Shown here piece after piece: positions 8,195-17,044 of a stretch of 64,000 bases of DNA. Made by a program: the position numbers and the translations under genes. The stretch spans positions 5,714,001 through 5,778,000 of the forward strand of contig NZ_CP045496.1 of assembly GCF_015500075.1 (NCBI RefSeq), read 5' to 3'. Within the stretch, counting starts at the first letter, position 1, and the number at the start of each line of letters is the position of its first letter. The DNA comes from Mesorhizobium sp. INR15 (GTDB lineage: Bacteria > Pseudomonadota > Alphaproteobacteria > Rhizobiales > Rhizobiaceae). The notes beneath the pieces were generated by a model that was not told the origin of the DNA, did not search any database, and worked only from the letters and a program-made list of their open reading frames with translations.

Positions 8195-9418
8195 ATGACC
8201 AATCCCTATAACGAAATTTTCAAGGCAAAGGGAGCCAAGGGCTTTGCCGCGGCCGGCTTCATGGCACGGTTGCCGATCGCCATGGCGCCAATCGGCATCG
8301 TCGCGATGCTGTCGCAGACACACGGCGAATACTGGCTGGCCGGCGCCGTCTCGGCGACATACGCGCTGGCCAATGCTTTCGTGGCGCCACAGGTGTCAAG
8401 GCTGGTCGACCGCCTTGGCCAGACGCCGATCGTCGTCCCCACCACCATCATTTCCGTGCTTGCCTTCATGGTGCTGATCACGGCCGCCCACCAGAACTGG
8501 CCCGTATGGATCCTGTTCGTGTCGGCGCTGCTGGCGGCGGCCATGCCGAGCATACCTGCCATGGTGCGCGCGCGCTGGACCGAGATTTTTCGGGGACGGC
8601 CCGAGATGAACACCGCCTTCGCCTTTGAATCGGCGGCGGATGAACTCGTCTACATCGCCGGAGCATCGCTATCGGTCGGGCTGAGTGTCGCTCTGTTCCC
8701 GGAAGCCGGCATGCTTGTCAGCACATTGTTCCTCGCCGTTGGCTCGACGGCCTTCATCCTGCAGCGCTCGACCGAGCCGCAGGTCCGGCCGGCTGAACAA
8801 CATTCTCGCGGCTCGGCCATTCGCCTGCGGCCTGTGCAGATCATCACCTTCGCCCTGATCTTCATCGGCGCGACCTTCGCGACAACCGAAGTGACCACCG
8901 TGGCAATCACCAAGGAGCTCGGCCAGCCGGCCGCGGCAAGCCTTGTCATTGGCGTCTATGCGCTCGGATCGTTCGTCCTTGGCATCATCATCGGTGCCCT
9001 GAACCTGAAGACGCCGCTGCAACGGCAGCTTGCCATGGCCGTGACCATCATCGCGGTCTCCACGCTGCCGCTGATCGCCGCCAATACAGTGCCGACCCTG
9101 GCGCTGGCCGTCTTCGTCAGTGGCGTGGCCATCTCGCCGACCTTCATCACCGCCTTCGGCCTCATCGAGCGGCATGTGCCGGAAGCCATGCTGACCGAGG
9201 GCATTACGTGGGTCATGACCGGCATTGGCATCGGCATGGCGCTGGGCTCTTTCGCCGCCGGCGCAGTCGTCGACGCGTTCGGCGCGCAGAACGGGTTCTG
9301 GGTGTCGGTTGCAGCAGGTATGATCGCACTGGCGACCGTGCTGCTTGGCCAGCGCAGCCTTGCAACGTCCGATTACGACACGGCCGGCTGCGAGGCCTGT
9401 GCGGTTCCTGCGGAATAA
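8195..9418 (+). CDS. MFS transporter
   Basis: A 407-residue major facilitator with about 12 hydrophobic segments. The loop SRLVDRLGQTP between segments 2 and 3 matches the MFS motif A position, and the C-terminal half has VIGVYALGSFVLGIIIGAL and related helices. The substrate is unknown; drug or metabolite efflux is the usual role for a TetR-controlled partner. Start ATG 8195 has CAGGAGC upstream. The short cysteine-bearing C-terminus (CEACAVPAE) is unusual for an MFS protein. Confidence 0.88.
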   Translation: MTNPYNEIFKAKGAKGFAAAGFMARLPIAMAPIGIVAMLSQTHGEYWLAGAVSATYALANAFVAPQVSRLVDRLGQTPIVVPTTIISVLAFMVLITAAHQNWPVWILFVSALLAAAMPSIPAMVRARWTEIFRGRPEMNTAFAFESAADELVYIAGASLSVGLSVALFPEAGMLVSTLFLAVGSTAFILQRSTEPQVRPAEQHSRGSAIRLRPVQIITFALIFIGATFATTEVTTVAITKELGQPAAASLVIGVYALGSFVLGIIIGALNLKTPLQRQLAMAVTIIAVSTLPLIAANTVPTLALAVFVSGVAISPTFITAFGLIERHVPEAMLTEGITWVMTGIGIGMALGSFAAGAVVDAFGAQNGFWVSVAAGMIALATVLLGQRSLATSDYDTAGCEACAVPAE

Positions 9419-9425
9419 TCCAGAA

Positions 9426-9456
9426 GCCGCGCCCGGTTCAATGGACCGGGCGCGGC
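9426..9456. terminator. bidirectional stem-loop between convergent genes
   Basis: An 11-bp perfect GC-rich stem (9426-9436 with 9446-9456) with a 9-base loop lies between the convergent MFS and ribBA stops. No strong T-run follows on either strand, so termination may be only partly intrinsic. Confidence 0.65.
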
Positions 9457-9472
9457 CTCTAAAGACTGACTT

Positions 9473-10573
9473 TCAGAGAATCTCGGTCTTGGCGATATGG
9501 ATGCCAAAGCCTTCAAGACCGACATAGTGGCGTTCGCGGGACGCGATCAGGTTGATCGAGGAAATACCGAGATCCTTGAGGATCTGGGCGCCCAGCCCAA
9601 TCTCGCGCCACTCGTTCTCACGGCGGCGAGCCTCTTCGTGGTCTTCACGGTCGCCGGAAGCGGGGCGCTTGCGTTCCTGATGGGCGACGCCCACCGAGCC
9701 CTCGCGCAGATAAACGATGACACCGCGCTTGCGCTCGCCCATCGCCTGCATGATGCCGTCCAGCCGATGGCTGGTGCCGAAGACATCGGTCACCACATCT
9801 TCCGAATGCAGGCGAACCGGGACATCCTCGCCATCCCTGATATCGCCGAAGACGACGGCGACGTGATGCATCGAATCCCACGGCAGCGTGTAGGTGAAGA
9901 CCTGCGCCTTGCCGCCGGGCGTATCGATGTCCGAACAGGCAACGCGCTCGACCAGCGTCTCCTTGCGCTGCCGGTAGGCGATAAGGTCGGCCACCGAGAC
10001 CTGCTTGAGGCCATGCTCTTCGGCAAAGGCCGCGACCTGCGGACCGCGCTTGACGGTACCGTCATCATTGACCAGTTCCGAGATGACACCGACCGGCGGC
10101 AGGCCCGCGAGCTTGCAAAGGTCGACAGCGGCCTCTGTATGGCCTGAACGCATAAGCACGCCACCTTCGCGCGCGATCAGCGGAAAGATGTGGCCGGGGC
10201 GGACGAAGTCCGAACCACCGACATTGCCGTTGGCGAGATTGCGCACGGTGAGCGTGCGGTCCTCGGCCGAAATGCCGGTCGTGGTGCCATGCTTGAAATC
10301 GACGCTGACGGTGAAGGCGGTGGTGTGGGCGGAATCATTGTCGGCGACCATGGGCGACAGGTTCAGCCGCTTGGCTTCCTCGCGCGGCATTGGCGTGCAG
10401 ACGATGCCCGAGGTGTGACGGACGATGAAAGCCATCTTTTCCGGCGTGCAGTGGACCGCGGCAACGATCAGGTCGCCCTCGTTCTCGCGTCCGTCGTCAT
10501 CCATGACGACGACAATCTCGCCGCGCTCGAATGCGCGCAGGGCTTCGACGATTTTCTTCTGATCGTAAGGCAT
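9473..10573 (-). CDS. ribBA: 3,4-dihydroxy-2-butanone-4-phosphate synthase with degenerate GTP cyclohydrolase II domain
   Basis: The N-terminal 200 residues are a complete DHBP synthase (RibB), converting ribulose-5-phosphate to the four-carbon riboflavin precursor: DDDGRENEGDL acidic motif near residue 25, HTSGIVC, and RSGHTEAAVDL near residue 145. The C-terminal half aligns with GTP cyclohydrolase II, but the three zinc cysteines of the family (HSEC...RCDCG) are replaced: here HSEDVVTDVFGTSHRLDG. The GRGIGL segment is also absent. The second domain is therefore probably inactive in the RibA reaction, as reported for some alphaproteobacterial RibBA proteins. Another RibA would be needed elsewhere in the genome. 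Confidence 0.92.
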   Translation of the reverse strand: MPYDQKKIVEALRAFERGEIVVVMDDDGRENEGDLIVAAVHCTPEKMAFIVRHTSGIVCTPMPREEAKRLNLSPMVADNDSAHTTAFTVSVDFKHGTTTGISAEDRTLTVRNLANGNVGGSDFVRPGHIFPLIAREGGVLMRSGHTEAAVDLCKLAGLPPVGVISELVNDDGTVKRGPQVAAFAEEHGLKQVSVADLIAYRQRKETLVERVACSDIDTPGGKAQVFTYTLPWDSMHHVAVVFGDIRDGEDVPVRLHSEDVVTDVFGTSHRLDGIMQAMGERKRGVIVYLREGSVGVAHQERKRPASGDREDHEEARRRENEWREIGLGAQILKDLGISSINLIASRERHYVGLEGFGIHIAKTEIL

Positions 10574-10597
10574 TGGCTCGCTTTGCTCGCAGGGAAT

Positions 10598-10685
10598 AGG
10601 AAGTGGGCACTAGGAGAAGTAGGCGAATGGGAGGGAATGGCTCTGTGGTCGGGCAGGCTAACCTACCGCCTGTTGCCCACTGCCT
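10598..10685. repeat. imperfect inverted repeat between ribBA and aroC
   Basis: AGGAAGTGGGCA (10598-10609) is the near reverse complement of TGCCCACTGCCT (10674-10685), 11 of 12 matching, and GTAGGC/GCCTAC lies nearby as a second pair. The right arm overlaps the aroC stop codon. It may act as an aroC terminator or be a remnant of a rhizobial intergenic palindromic repeat. Confidence 0.4.
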
Positions 10686-11784
10686 ACACCCTCCCCGTCT
10701 GTCCTCGGTGGCGCAGATAATGGTCTGCGATGGCGCAGGCAACCATCGCTTCGCCGATCGGCACGGCACGAATGCCGACGCATGGATCGTGGCGGCCTTT
10801 CGTCATGACCTCGACATCGTTGCCATCCTTGTCGATCGATTTTCGCGGCGTCAGGATCGATGAGGTCGGCTTGACGGCAAAGCGCGCGACGATGGCCTGG
10901 CCGGTCGAGATGCCGCCCAGGATGCCGCCAGCGTTGTTGGACAGGAACACCGGTTTGCCGTCATTGCCCATGCGCATCTCATCGGCATTCTGTTCGCCGG
11001 TGATCTGGGCCGCCTCGAAGCCGTTGCCGATCTCGACGCCCTTGACGGCGTTGATCGACATCAGGCCGGAAGCAATGTCCTGGTCGAGCTTGGCATAGAT
11101 CGGCGCGCCGAGACCGGCCGGAACGCCGTCAGCGACGATCTCGATGACAGCGCCGACCGACGACCCGGCCTTGCGGATGCCGTCGAGATATCTTGTGAAG
11201 ACGGCGACCGAGGCTGGATCGGGGGTGAAGAATGGATTTTCGGCATCGCCGATGAAGTTCCAGTTCCAGTTGGCGCGATCTATCCGCTTTTCGCCCATCG
11301 ACACCAGCGCGCCGCGCACCACCATGCCAGGCACCACCTTGCGGGCGAGCGCTCCGGCGGCCACCCTGGCGGCTGTCTCGCGCGCCGATGAGCGGCCACC
11401 GCCACGATAGTCACGGATGCCGTATTTGGTCTCATAGGTGTAATCGGCATGGCCCGGCCGGTACTGGCGGGCAATCTCGCCATAATCCTTGGATCGCTGG
11501 TCGACATTCTCGATCAGCATCGACACCGGCGTACCGGTGGTGATCATCGTCTCGCCGTCCTCGTCGAGAACGAAGCCCGACAGAATCTTGACCTCATCGG
11601 GCTCGCGACGCTGCGTGACAAAACGTGACTGACCCGGCCGGCGCTTGTCGAGCTCCGCCTGGATTTCGTCCCGCGTGAAACGGATACCGGGCGGACACCC
11701 ATCGACGACGCAGCCGAGTGCCGCACCATGGCTTTCGCCCCAGGTGGTGACACGGAAAAGATGACCGAACGTGTTGTGAGACAT
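10684..11784 (-). CDS. aroC: chorismate synthase
   Basis: AroC makes chorismate from 5-enolpyruvylshikimate-3-phosphate using reduced FMN, the last step of the shikimate pathway. The 366 residues carry all three family signatures: GESHGAALGCVVDGCPPG near residue 17, RGGGRSSARETAARVAAGA near residue 127, and the C-terminal RHDPCVGIRAVPIGEAM. Length is normal. It reads in the same direction as ribBA with 110 bases between. Start ATG 11782-11784. Confidence 0.97.
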   Translation of the reverse strand: MSHNTFGHLFRVTTWGESHGAALGCVVDGCPPGIRFTRDEIQAELDKRRPGQSRFVTQRREPDEVKILSGFVLDEDGETMITTGTPVSMLIENVDQRSKDYGEIARQYRPGHADYTYETKYGIRDYRGGGRSSARETAARVAAGALARKVVPGMVVRGALVSMGEKRIDRANWNWNFIGDAENPFFTPDPASVAVFTRYLDGIRKAGSSVGAVIEIVADGVPAGLGAPIYAKLDQDIASGLMSINAVKGVEIGNGFEAAQITGEQNADEMRMGNDGKPVFLSNNAGGILGGISTGQAIVARFAVKPTSSILTPRKSIDKDGNDVEVMTKGRHDPCVGIRAVPIGEAMVACAIADHYLRHRGQTGRV

Positions 11785-11972
11785 GGAACGCTTGCCCTAA
11801 CCGGCCTTGAGCCGGTTCATGCCAGCCTTCTATTGGCGTTTTTTGCAGTGGTCAAACTGTCATCCCAGCGGTTTAAGTTTTGACACATTCGACTGGTTTC
11901 TGCTTTTCTCCGACCGGCTGTTCAATGCTCGCCCGCCATACGCGGGACCGCACAACATACAAGAGGACGATA

Positions 11973-12233
11973 ATGCGTACCCTGATTGGCGCGGTTGCCG
12001 CCACGTTGCTGTTTTCCACTGCCGCCTTTGCCGGCCAGACCGAAGGCCTGATCAAGAAGATCGACAAGGATGCGCTGACGCTGACGCTGGATGACGGCAA
12101 AGCCTACAAACTGAATGCCGAGACCGATCTCGATGCGCTGAAGCCGGGCATGGACATCGTCATTGCCTACGACGTGACGAACGGCGAAAACGTCATCACC
12201 GACATGGAACTGCCGGACAGTTCAGCCAACTAG
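11973..12233 (+). CDS. DUF1344 periplasmic small protein
   Basis: An 86-residue exported protein with a signal peptide (MRTLIGAVAATLLFSTAAFA, cleavage predicted before GQTEG) and a small mature domain GLIKKIDKDALTLTLDDGKAY typical of DUF1344, a rhizobial OB-like fold family of unknown function. The frame is open further upstream, but AGAGGA lies just before ATG 11973 and the signal peptide starts there. It is a single-gene unit between divergent aroC and the convergent phosphatase. Confidence 0.82.
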   Translation: MRTLIGAVAATLLFSTAAFAGQTEGLIKKIDKDALTLTLDDGKAYKLNAETDLDALKPGMDIVIAYDVTNGENVITDMELPDSSAN

Positions 12234-12414
12234 AGCTGTTTCCTTCCCGACGGAATCGGAACGCATCTCTATCCGTATGTTTGGATATGATATTTCCGGA
12301 AGATGGGACCATTTTTCGGGATCGCCAACTGAGGCTTCCAACCAAAATTGCCAACTACGGAGCCCGCTCGGTTTTTGCGGAGCGGCGCCGTACGCCTCTT
12401 TCAGCCTGAATAGC

Positions 12415-13002
12415 CTATAGCCATTCCAGGCTCTTGCCTTCGAGCTTGAGCACGCGATCCTGCGGTATCTCCAGATTCGCCGCTTCATCTTCGGCCATAT
12501 CAAGCACGAAGCGAAACAAGGTGCGTATAACGCCGCCGTGGGTCACGCAGACCGTGCTGCGTTCCATCTCATCGAAGCAGGGCTTCACCCTTTCGAGTAA
12601 CATCTGGTAGCTTTCGGCACCGTCGCCGGGCGGTGTAAAATTCCATTTGTCCAAAGCGCGTGAACGGCTTGCTCCTGGATACTGCGTATCGAGCTCGGCG
12701 AAGGTAAAACTCTGCCAATCACCGAAATTGACCTCGATGAGCCTGCTATCGGTTCGATACGCGATCGGATCGAGCTTCATGGCAGCGCGGATGCGCTCCA
12801 TCGTCTCGCGCGTCCTTCTCATCGGGCTGGCGACAAAATCGAAATCCGCTGGATCGTGGATCAACTCGGCTAGCCGACGCCCATTCGCGGTAGCCTGCTC
12901 CCGCCCAACCACATTGAGGTCGGTATCGGCCTGACCCTGCAAGCGGAACTCGGCGTTCCACGCGGTCTGGCCGTGGCGCGCGATGTAAACCAGCGGATAC
13001 AT
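12415..13002 (-). CDS. histidine phosphatase family protein (phosphoglycerate mutase-like)
   Basis: A 195-residue branch-2-type histidine phosphatase. The phosphohistidine motif YIARHGQTAWN is at residues 7-17, a second arginine in SPMRRTRET, and the catalytic His in VCVTHGGVIRTL near residue 160. Substrate is unknown; members include cofactor-dependent mutases and broad phosphatases. A longer frame to 13080 exists, but ATG 13002 has GGAAGACC upstream and homology begins there. It follows fabI by 43 bases on the same strand. Confidence 0.88.
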   Translation of the reverse strand: MYPLVYIARHGQTAWNAEFRLQGQADTDLNVVGREQATANGRRLAELIHDPADFDFVASPMRRTRETMERIRAAMKLDPIAYRTDSRLIEVNFGDWQSFTFAELDTQYPGASRSRALDKWNFTPPGDGAESYQMLLERVKPCFDEMERSTVCVTHGGVIRTLFRFVLDMAEDEAANLEIPQDRVLKLEGKSLEWL

Positions 13003-13045
13003 GAGGTCTTCCGGAGCGGGTAAGGTCGGACGACGATGGTGGGTG

Positions 13046-13864
13046 TTATTCCTTGACCGTCGAAATGTCCGGCGCATCAACCGCCTTCATGCCGACGACG
13101 TGATAGCCCGAATCGACATGATGCACTTCGCCGGTCACGCCGCGCGAGAGATCCGACAGGAAATAGACGGCGGAATCACCGACCTCTTCCTGCGTCACGG
13201 TCTGCTTGAGCGGCGAATTGTACTCGTTCCATTTCAGGATATAGCGGAAATCGCCGATGCCGGATGCGGCCAGGGTCTTGATCGGGCCGGCGGAAATGGC
13301 GTTGACGCGGATCTTCTTGGCGCCGAGATCGACGGACAAATAGCGCACGCTGGCTTCGAGCGCCGCCTTGGCGACACCCATGACGTTGTAGTGCGGCATC
13401 ACCTTTTCGGCGCCGTAGTAGGTGAGCGTCAGCAGCGACCCGCCATTGGTCATCAATGCCTCGGCGCGCTTGGCGATGGTGGTGAAGGAATAGACCGAAA
13501 TATCCATGGTGCGCAGGAAATTGTCGCGCGTCGTCTCGATGTAGCGGCCGGTCAGCTCATCCTTGTCCGAAAAAGCGATCGCGTGGACAAGGAAGTCGAG
13601 CTTGCCCCAGTGCTTGGCGACATTGGCGAAAACCTCGTCGAGGCTCGCCGGGTCGGTCACGTCACAATGGCCGGCGACAAAGGCGCCCAGATCCGCCGCC
13701 AGCGGCTCGACGCGCTTCTTGAATGCCTCGCCCTGATAGGTCAGGGCGATCTCGGCGCCATGGTCGACGCACGCCTTGGCGATGCCATAGGCAATCGATC
13801 TGTTGTTGGCGACACCAAGAATAAGGCCGCGCTTGCCGGCCATAAGGCCCTGTCCACCCGCCAT
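13046..13864 (-). CDS. fabI: enoyl-[acyl-carrier-protein] reductase (NADH) FabI
   Basis: FabI reduces enoyl-ACP in the last step of each fatty-acid elongation cycle and is the target of triclosan. The 272-residue SDR shows the atypical nucleotide motif LGVANNRSIAYGIA near residue 18 and the FabI active-site Tyr and Lys in YNVMGVAKAAL, followed by NAISAGPIKTLAASG. It is in line with the phosphatase gene downstream and the DnaJ-like gene upstream. Start ATG 13862-13864, with GGAGAG upstream; ATG 13841-13843 (MAGKRG) is an alternative. Confidence 0.96.
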   Translation of the reverse strand: MAGGQGLMAGKRGLILGVANNRSIAYGIAKACVDHGAEIALTYQGEAFKKRVEPLAADLGAFVAGHCDVTDPASLDEVFANVAKHWGKLDFLVHAIAFSDKDELTGRYIETTRDNFLRTMDISVYSFTTIAKRAEALMTNGGSLLTLTYYGAEKVMPHYNVMGVAKAALEASVRYLSVDLGAKKIRVNAISAGPIKTLAASGIGDFRYILKWNEYNSPLKQTVTQEEVGDSAVYFLSDLSRGVTGEVHHVDSGYHVVGMKAVDAPDISTVKE

Positions 13865-13970
13865 GTGAGCGCTCTCCGCAAGATTTTCAGCTTTGTGAAG
13901 AGCCCTATCGCACAGGCACAGGGCCCCTTCAAGCGTTCAAACCGGACAGTTCGGGGGACAAGAGCGCCAG

Positions 13971-14903
13971 CTAGCCTTTTTGATCAGCCTTTTGGCCGCG
14001 CACCAGCGCCTCGAGCGCGCTGTCGCCGCTCTCCGGCAGCATCAGCCGCACATGCGCGTAAAGATCGCCGGCGCCGCCGGCTTTCTCCGGCAGGCCCCTG
14101 CCCTTCAGCCGCAGCACCTTGTCGGAGCTCGACCAGACAGGAACGTTGACCGCAAGCTTGCCGGTCGGCGTCTCGACCGCAACCTTGGCGCCGAGCACTG
14201 CATCAGCCAGCGCCACCGGCAGGTCGGCATGCAGGTCGCGGCCCTCGAGACGGTAGCGTGGATGCCGGCGAAAGCGGATTTTGACCAGCGCATCGCCAGG
14301 CTGGCCCGGTCCCTGCTCGCCTTGCCCTTTCAGCCGGATGGTCTGGCCATCCTCGACATAGGCCGGCAGCTTGACCGCCACCTTGCGCCCATCGGGGAAC
14401 ATGGCCGTCACCTTTTCGGCGGTCGCGGCTTCCTCGATCGTGACGTCGAGCGTCACGTTCAAATCGGCAGCGGTTGCCGGATGACGGCGATCGCCCGTAC
14501 CAGCACCGCGCTGCTGGGAGAAGGCATCGCCAAAAATCTGGCTGAAAATATCGCTATTGCCGTCGAACGGATCGCCGCCCGGACGACCGCCGCGAAATCC
14601 ACCGGCTCCGCCTTGCTGGCGGCGGAACCCGGCAAAGGGGTCGCCGCCACCCGCGGCGCCCTCAAAGCCCTGGAACCGCGGCTTGCCATCGGCGTCGATC
14701 TCGCCGCGATCGAAAGCAGCACGATTCTTCTCGTCGCCGACGATCTCATAGGCCTGATTGGCCGCGGCAAAACGGTCCTTCGCCTTGGGATCATTCGGAT
14801 TCTGGTCCGGATGATGCTTCTTGGCGAGCTTTCGATAAGCCGATTTTATGTCCTTGGCCGCTGCGTTCTTGGCAACGCCCAGCACCTCATAGGGGTCGCG
14901 CAT
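13971..14903 (-). CDS. DnaJ/CbpA-type J-domain co-chaperone
   Basis: A 310-residue type-II Hsp40. The J domain occupies residues 1-65, with the essential HPD motif (KKHHPDQNPND), then a Gly/Phe-rich linker (residues 80-130, GFRGGRPGGDPF) and the two-part C-terminal substrate domain (VTLDVTIEEAA, DLYAHVRLMLP). The zinc-finger cysteines of true DnaJ are absent, so it resembles CbpA. It would stimulate DnaK ATPase in the cytosol. Start ATG 14903 with AGGCAGGA upstream. It is followed by fabI. Confidence 0.9.
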   Translation of the reverse strand: MRDPYEVLGVAKNAAAKDIKSAYRKLAKKHHPDQNPNDPKAKDRFAAANQAYEIVGDEKNRAAFDRGEIDADGKPRFQGFEGAAGGGDPFAGFRRQQGGAGGFRGGRPGGDPFDGNSDIFSQIFGDAFSQQRGAGTGDRRHPATAADLNVTLDVTIEEAATAEKVTAMFPDGRKVAVKLPAYVEDGQTIRLKGQGEQGPGQPGDALVKIRFRRHPRYRLEGRDLHADLPVALADAVLGAKVAVETPTGKLAVNVPVWSSSDKVLRLKGRGLPEKAGGAGDLYAHVRLMLPESGDSALEALVRGQKADQKG

Positions 14904-15002
14904 GCTTCCTGCCTTGGAGAAGGAGTGAGTCCATAGTTGCCCCTTATATGCGCTCGCATAGGAAGAAATTCCAGTAGCGTGCCGCCTATCGAAGGTGGAA
15001 AA

Positions 15003-15464
15003 TCAGAGCGCCTTGAAGTCCTGCATCTGCCAAGCTCCGGCGCCTGCCAGGCAGGTCTCGCCCTTGAACAGGGCAACGCCGTCAAAGCTCTCCCGCGAGG
15101 CGGTAAAGCGGCGGCAAACCTGGCCCCTGTCCTTGGATTCCGCCAGTTCCGTGATCGACCCGCGCGAGCCGGTATCGGAGTTGGCCCACGGCACGGCCTG
15201 GCCGCCGAGTTCCTGGATATCCGCGGAAGAGACGGCGTTGCGGATCGTCGTCTGGTCGGAGGCACGATTGGCGTCGACCGGTGCCGCCGAAGCCGGCGTG
15301 GCGCTGGTCAGGATCGAACGGTCCACTTCGGCCTTCTCAAGGCTGAAACCGCCGGCCCCGCAGGCGGCCAGCGGCAGGACGATCACCATGATCGCGGCTT
15401 TGGCGCTGGCAGAAGCAATTACGCTCCATTGCCTGCTGTCAAAAGCTTGCGCGATACGCGACAA
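15003..15464 (-). CDS. RT0821/Lpp0805-type surface lipoprotein
   Basis: A 153-residue lipoprotein with a positively charged start, a hydrophobic stretch and a lipobox LAAC (VIVLPLAACGAGG), so Cys35 is the likely acylated residue. The mature part has paired cysteines (QVCRRF and GETCLAG) and resembles the RT0821/Lpp0805 surface-protein family seen near pdxH in Rhizobiales; the function is unknown. I chose the TTG at 15462-15464 because GGGAGG sits 7 bases upstream; an earlier TTG at 15489-15491 lacks a ribosome site. It is divergent from pdxH by 41 bases. Confidence 0.75.
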   Translation of the reverse strand: MSRIAQAFDSRQWSVIASASAKAAIMVIVLPLAACGAGGFSLEKAEVDRSILTSATPASAAPVDANRASDQTTIRNAVSSADIQELGGQAVPWANSDTGSRGSITELAESKDRGQVCRRFTASRESFDGVALFKGETCLAGAGAWQMQDFKAL

Positions 15465-15505
15465 TCGGCAACCTCCCTGGTGTCGTGACAATTTGAGAAA
15501 AAACT

Positions 15506-16123
15506 ATGAGTGATGCAGAGTTAACAAGTGATGACTTTACCGAAGCCGCCGAGCCATTCAGGCTTTTCGCGGCATGGCTGCAGGACGCAACGAAGAGCGA
15601 GCCGAACGACCCCAATGGCGTCGCTTTGGCGACCGTCGATGCCGATGGCATGCCGGATGTGCGGATGGTGCTGCTCAAGGGGTTCGATGAAAGCGGCTTT
15701 GTGTTCTACACGAATTTCGAGAGCGCCAAGGGCCGGGAAATTCTTGGCAACATGAAGGCGGCAATGTGCTTCCACTGGAAATCACTTCGCCGGCAGGTGC
15801 GCGTGCGTGGTCCGGTGGAGATCGTCACGGACGCGGAAGCGGACGCCTATTATGTAACGCGCCCGCGCGGCAGCCGCATTGGCGCCTGGGCCTCGAAACA
15901 GTCGCGGCCGCTGGAAAGCCGCTTCGCGCTGGAAAAGGCCGTGGCCGAATACACGGCCCGCTATGCGATCGGCGACATCCCCAGACCAAAGCACTGGTCC
16001 GGCTTCCGCATCGTCCCGCAAGCGATCGAATTCTGGCATGACCGGCCATTCCGGCTGCACGACCGCGTCGTCTTCAGCCGCGACGCGAAAGGCGGATGGG
16101 ACAAGGCAAAACTCTATCCCTGA
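15506..16123 (+). CDS. pdxH: pyridoxamine 5'-phosphate oxidase
   Basis: PdxH oxidises pyridoxine- or pyridoxamine-5'-phosphate to pyridoxal-5'-phosphate with FMN. The 205 residues match the family throughout: RMVLLKGFDESGFVFYTN, the FMN-contact CFHWKSLRRQVRVRGPV, WASKQSRPL and the C-terminal signature IEFWHDRPFRLHDRV. Length is typical. No strong ribosome site is visible before ATG 15506. It is divergent from the lipoprotein gene. Confidence 0.96.
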   Translation: MSDAELTSDDFTEAAEPFRLFAAWLQDATKSEPNDPNGVALATVDADGMPDVRMVLLKGFDESGFVFYTNFESAKGREILGNMKAAMCFHWKSLRRQVRVRGPVEIVTDAEADAYYVTRPRGSRIGAWASKQSRPLESRFALEKAVAEYTARYAIGDIPRPKHWSGFRIVPQAIEFWHDRPFRLHDRVVFSRDAKGGWDKAKLYP

Positions 16124-16260
16124 GCATTATTGGATAGGAATGCGTCGTCAGGCTGGAGACTGGCCACGCCTATGGTGTGTTTGCCACATTGTTGAAGGCG
16201 CCACGGGACCGATTTCAACAACGCTCGGTCTGCGCGTCGCGACGCAACACCGGAAAAAAT

Positions 16261-17016
16261 TCAACCGGCCTTCTTGCGTGACATGAAGGCCATCAGCGCG
16301 GCGCGCGCCTCGTCCGACTTCAGCCGTTCGCGGAAATGCCCGCTTTCCTCACCGATACGGGCGACGAGTTCGTCGCGCGAGCCGCGCATCAAGTCACGTG
16401 CGATCTTCAGCGCTTGCGGCGGTTTGGCGGCGATCTGACCGGCAGCGGCCAGCACCGAGGCTTCGAGCGAAGCTTCCTCGACCACCTCGTAAATCAGGCC
16501 GGCGGCTTTCGCCCGCTCAGCGGAAAAACCTTCGCCGAGACCGAGCAGCGCGAAGGCAGCCTGCCGGCCCAGAATCTGTGGCGCGAGCAGGCTGGAGCCT
16601 GCCTCCGGGACAAGGCCGAGATCGACGAAGGGTGTCCTGAACACGGTACGCGGCGTGGCGAAGGTCAGGTCGCAATGCAGGTTGAGCGTGGTGCCGATGC
16701 CGACCGCGATGCCATCGACGCCCGACACGATAGGTTTTTCCGCCTTGGCCAGCGCCAAAAGGAAATCCCAGACCTCGGTGCCGCCATCGCCGCCGGTGGC
16801 GACAACAAGGAAATCAGCAAGATCATTGCCGGATGAGAAGGCGCCCGGCACGCCAAGGAACACATGGACACGGATCGCCGGATCGGCGTCGCCGTCGACA
16901 AGTGCGGCCGACATGGTCGCGTACATGGCGCGGGTCAGCGCGTTCTTCTTGTCCGGGCGGTTCATGCGGATGATCTGAACGGCGCCCTGGCGTTCAACGA
17001 GGATGTGGTCTGTCAC
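16261..17016 (-). CDS. enoyl-CoA hydratase/isomerase family protein
   Basis: A 251-residue crotonase-fold protein. The oxyanion-hole segments are present (GAFSSGNDLADF and the Gly-rich VDGIAVGIGTTLNLHCDL), and FVDLGLVPEAGSS is the region that often carries a catalytic Glu, so hydratase or isomerase activity is plausible. Substrate is unknown. Start GTG 17014-17016 with AAGGA upstream. It sits 28 bases after the acyl-CoA dehydrogenase gene on the same strand, so both likely act in one fatty- or branched-acyl-CoA oxidation route. Confidence 0.9.
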   Translation of the reverse strand: MTDHILVERQGAVQIIRMNRPDKKNALTRAMYATMSAALVDGDADPAIRVHVFLGVPGAFSSGNDLADFLVVATGGDGGTEVWDFLLALAKAEKPIVSGVDGIAVGIGTTLNLHCDLTFATPRTVFRTPFVDLGLVPEAGSSLLAPQILGRQAAFALLGLGEGFSAERAKAAGLIYEVVEEASLEASVLAAAGQIAAKPPQALKIARDLMRGSRDELVARIGEESGHFRERLKSDEARAALMAFMSRKKAG

Positions 17017-17044
17017 GGGTCGATCCTTCTGAAGCAGATTGGTG

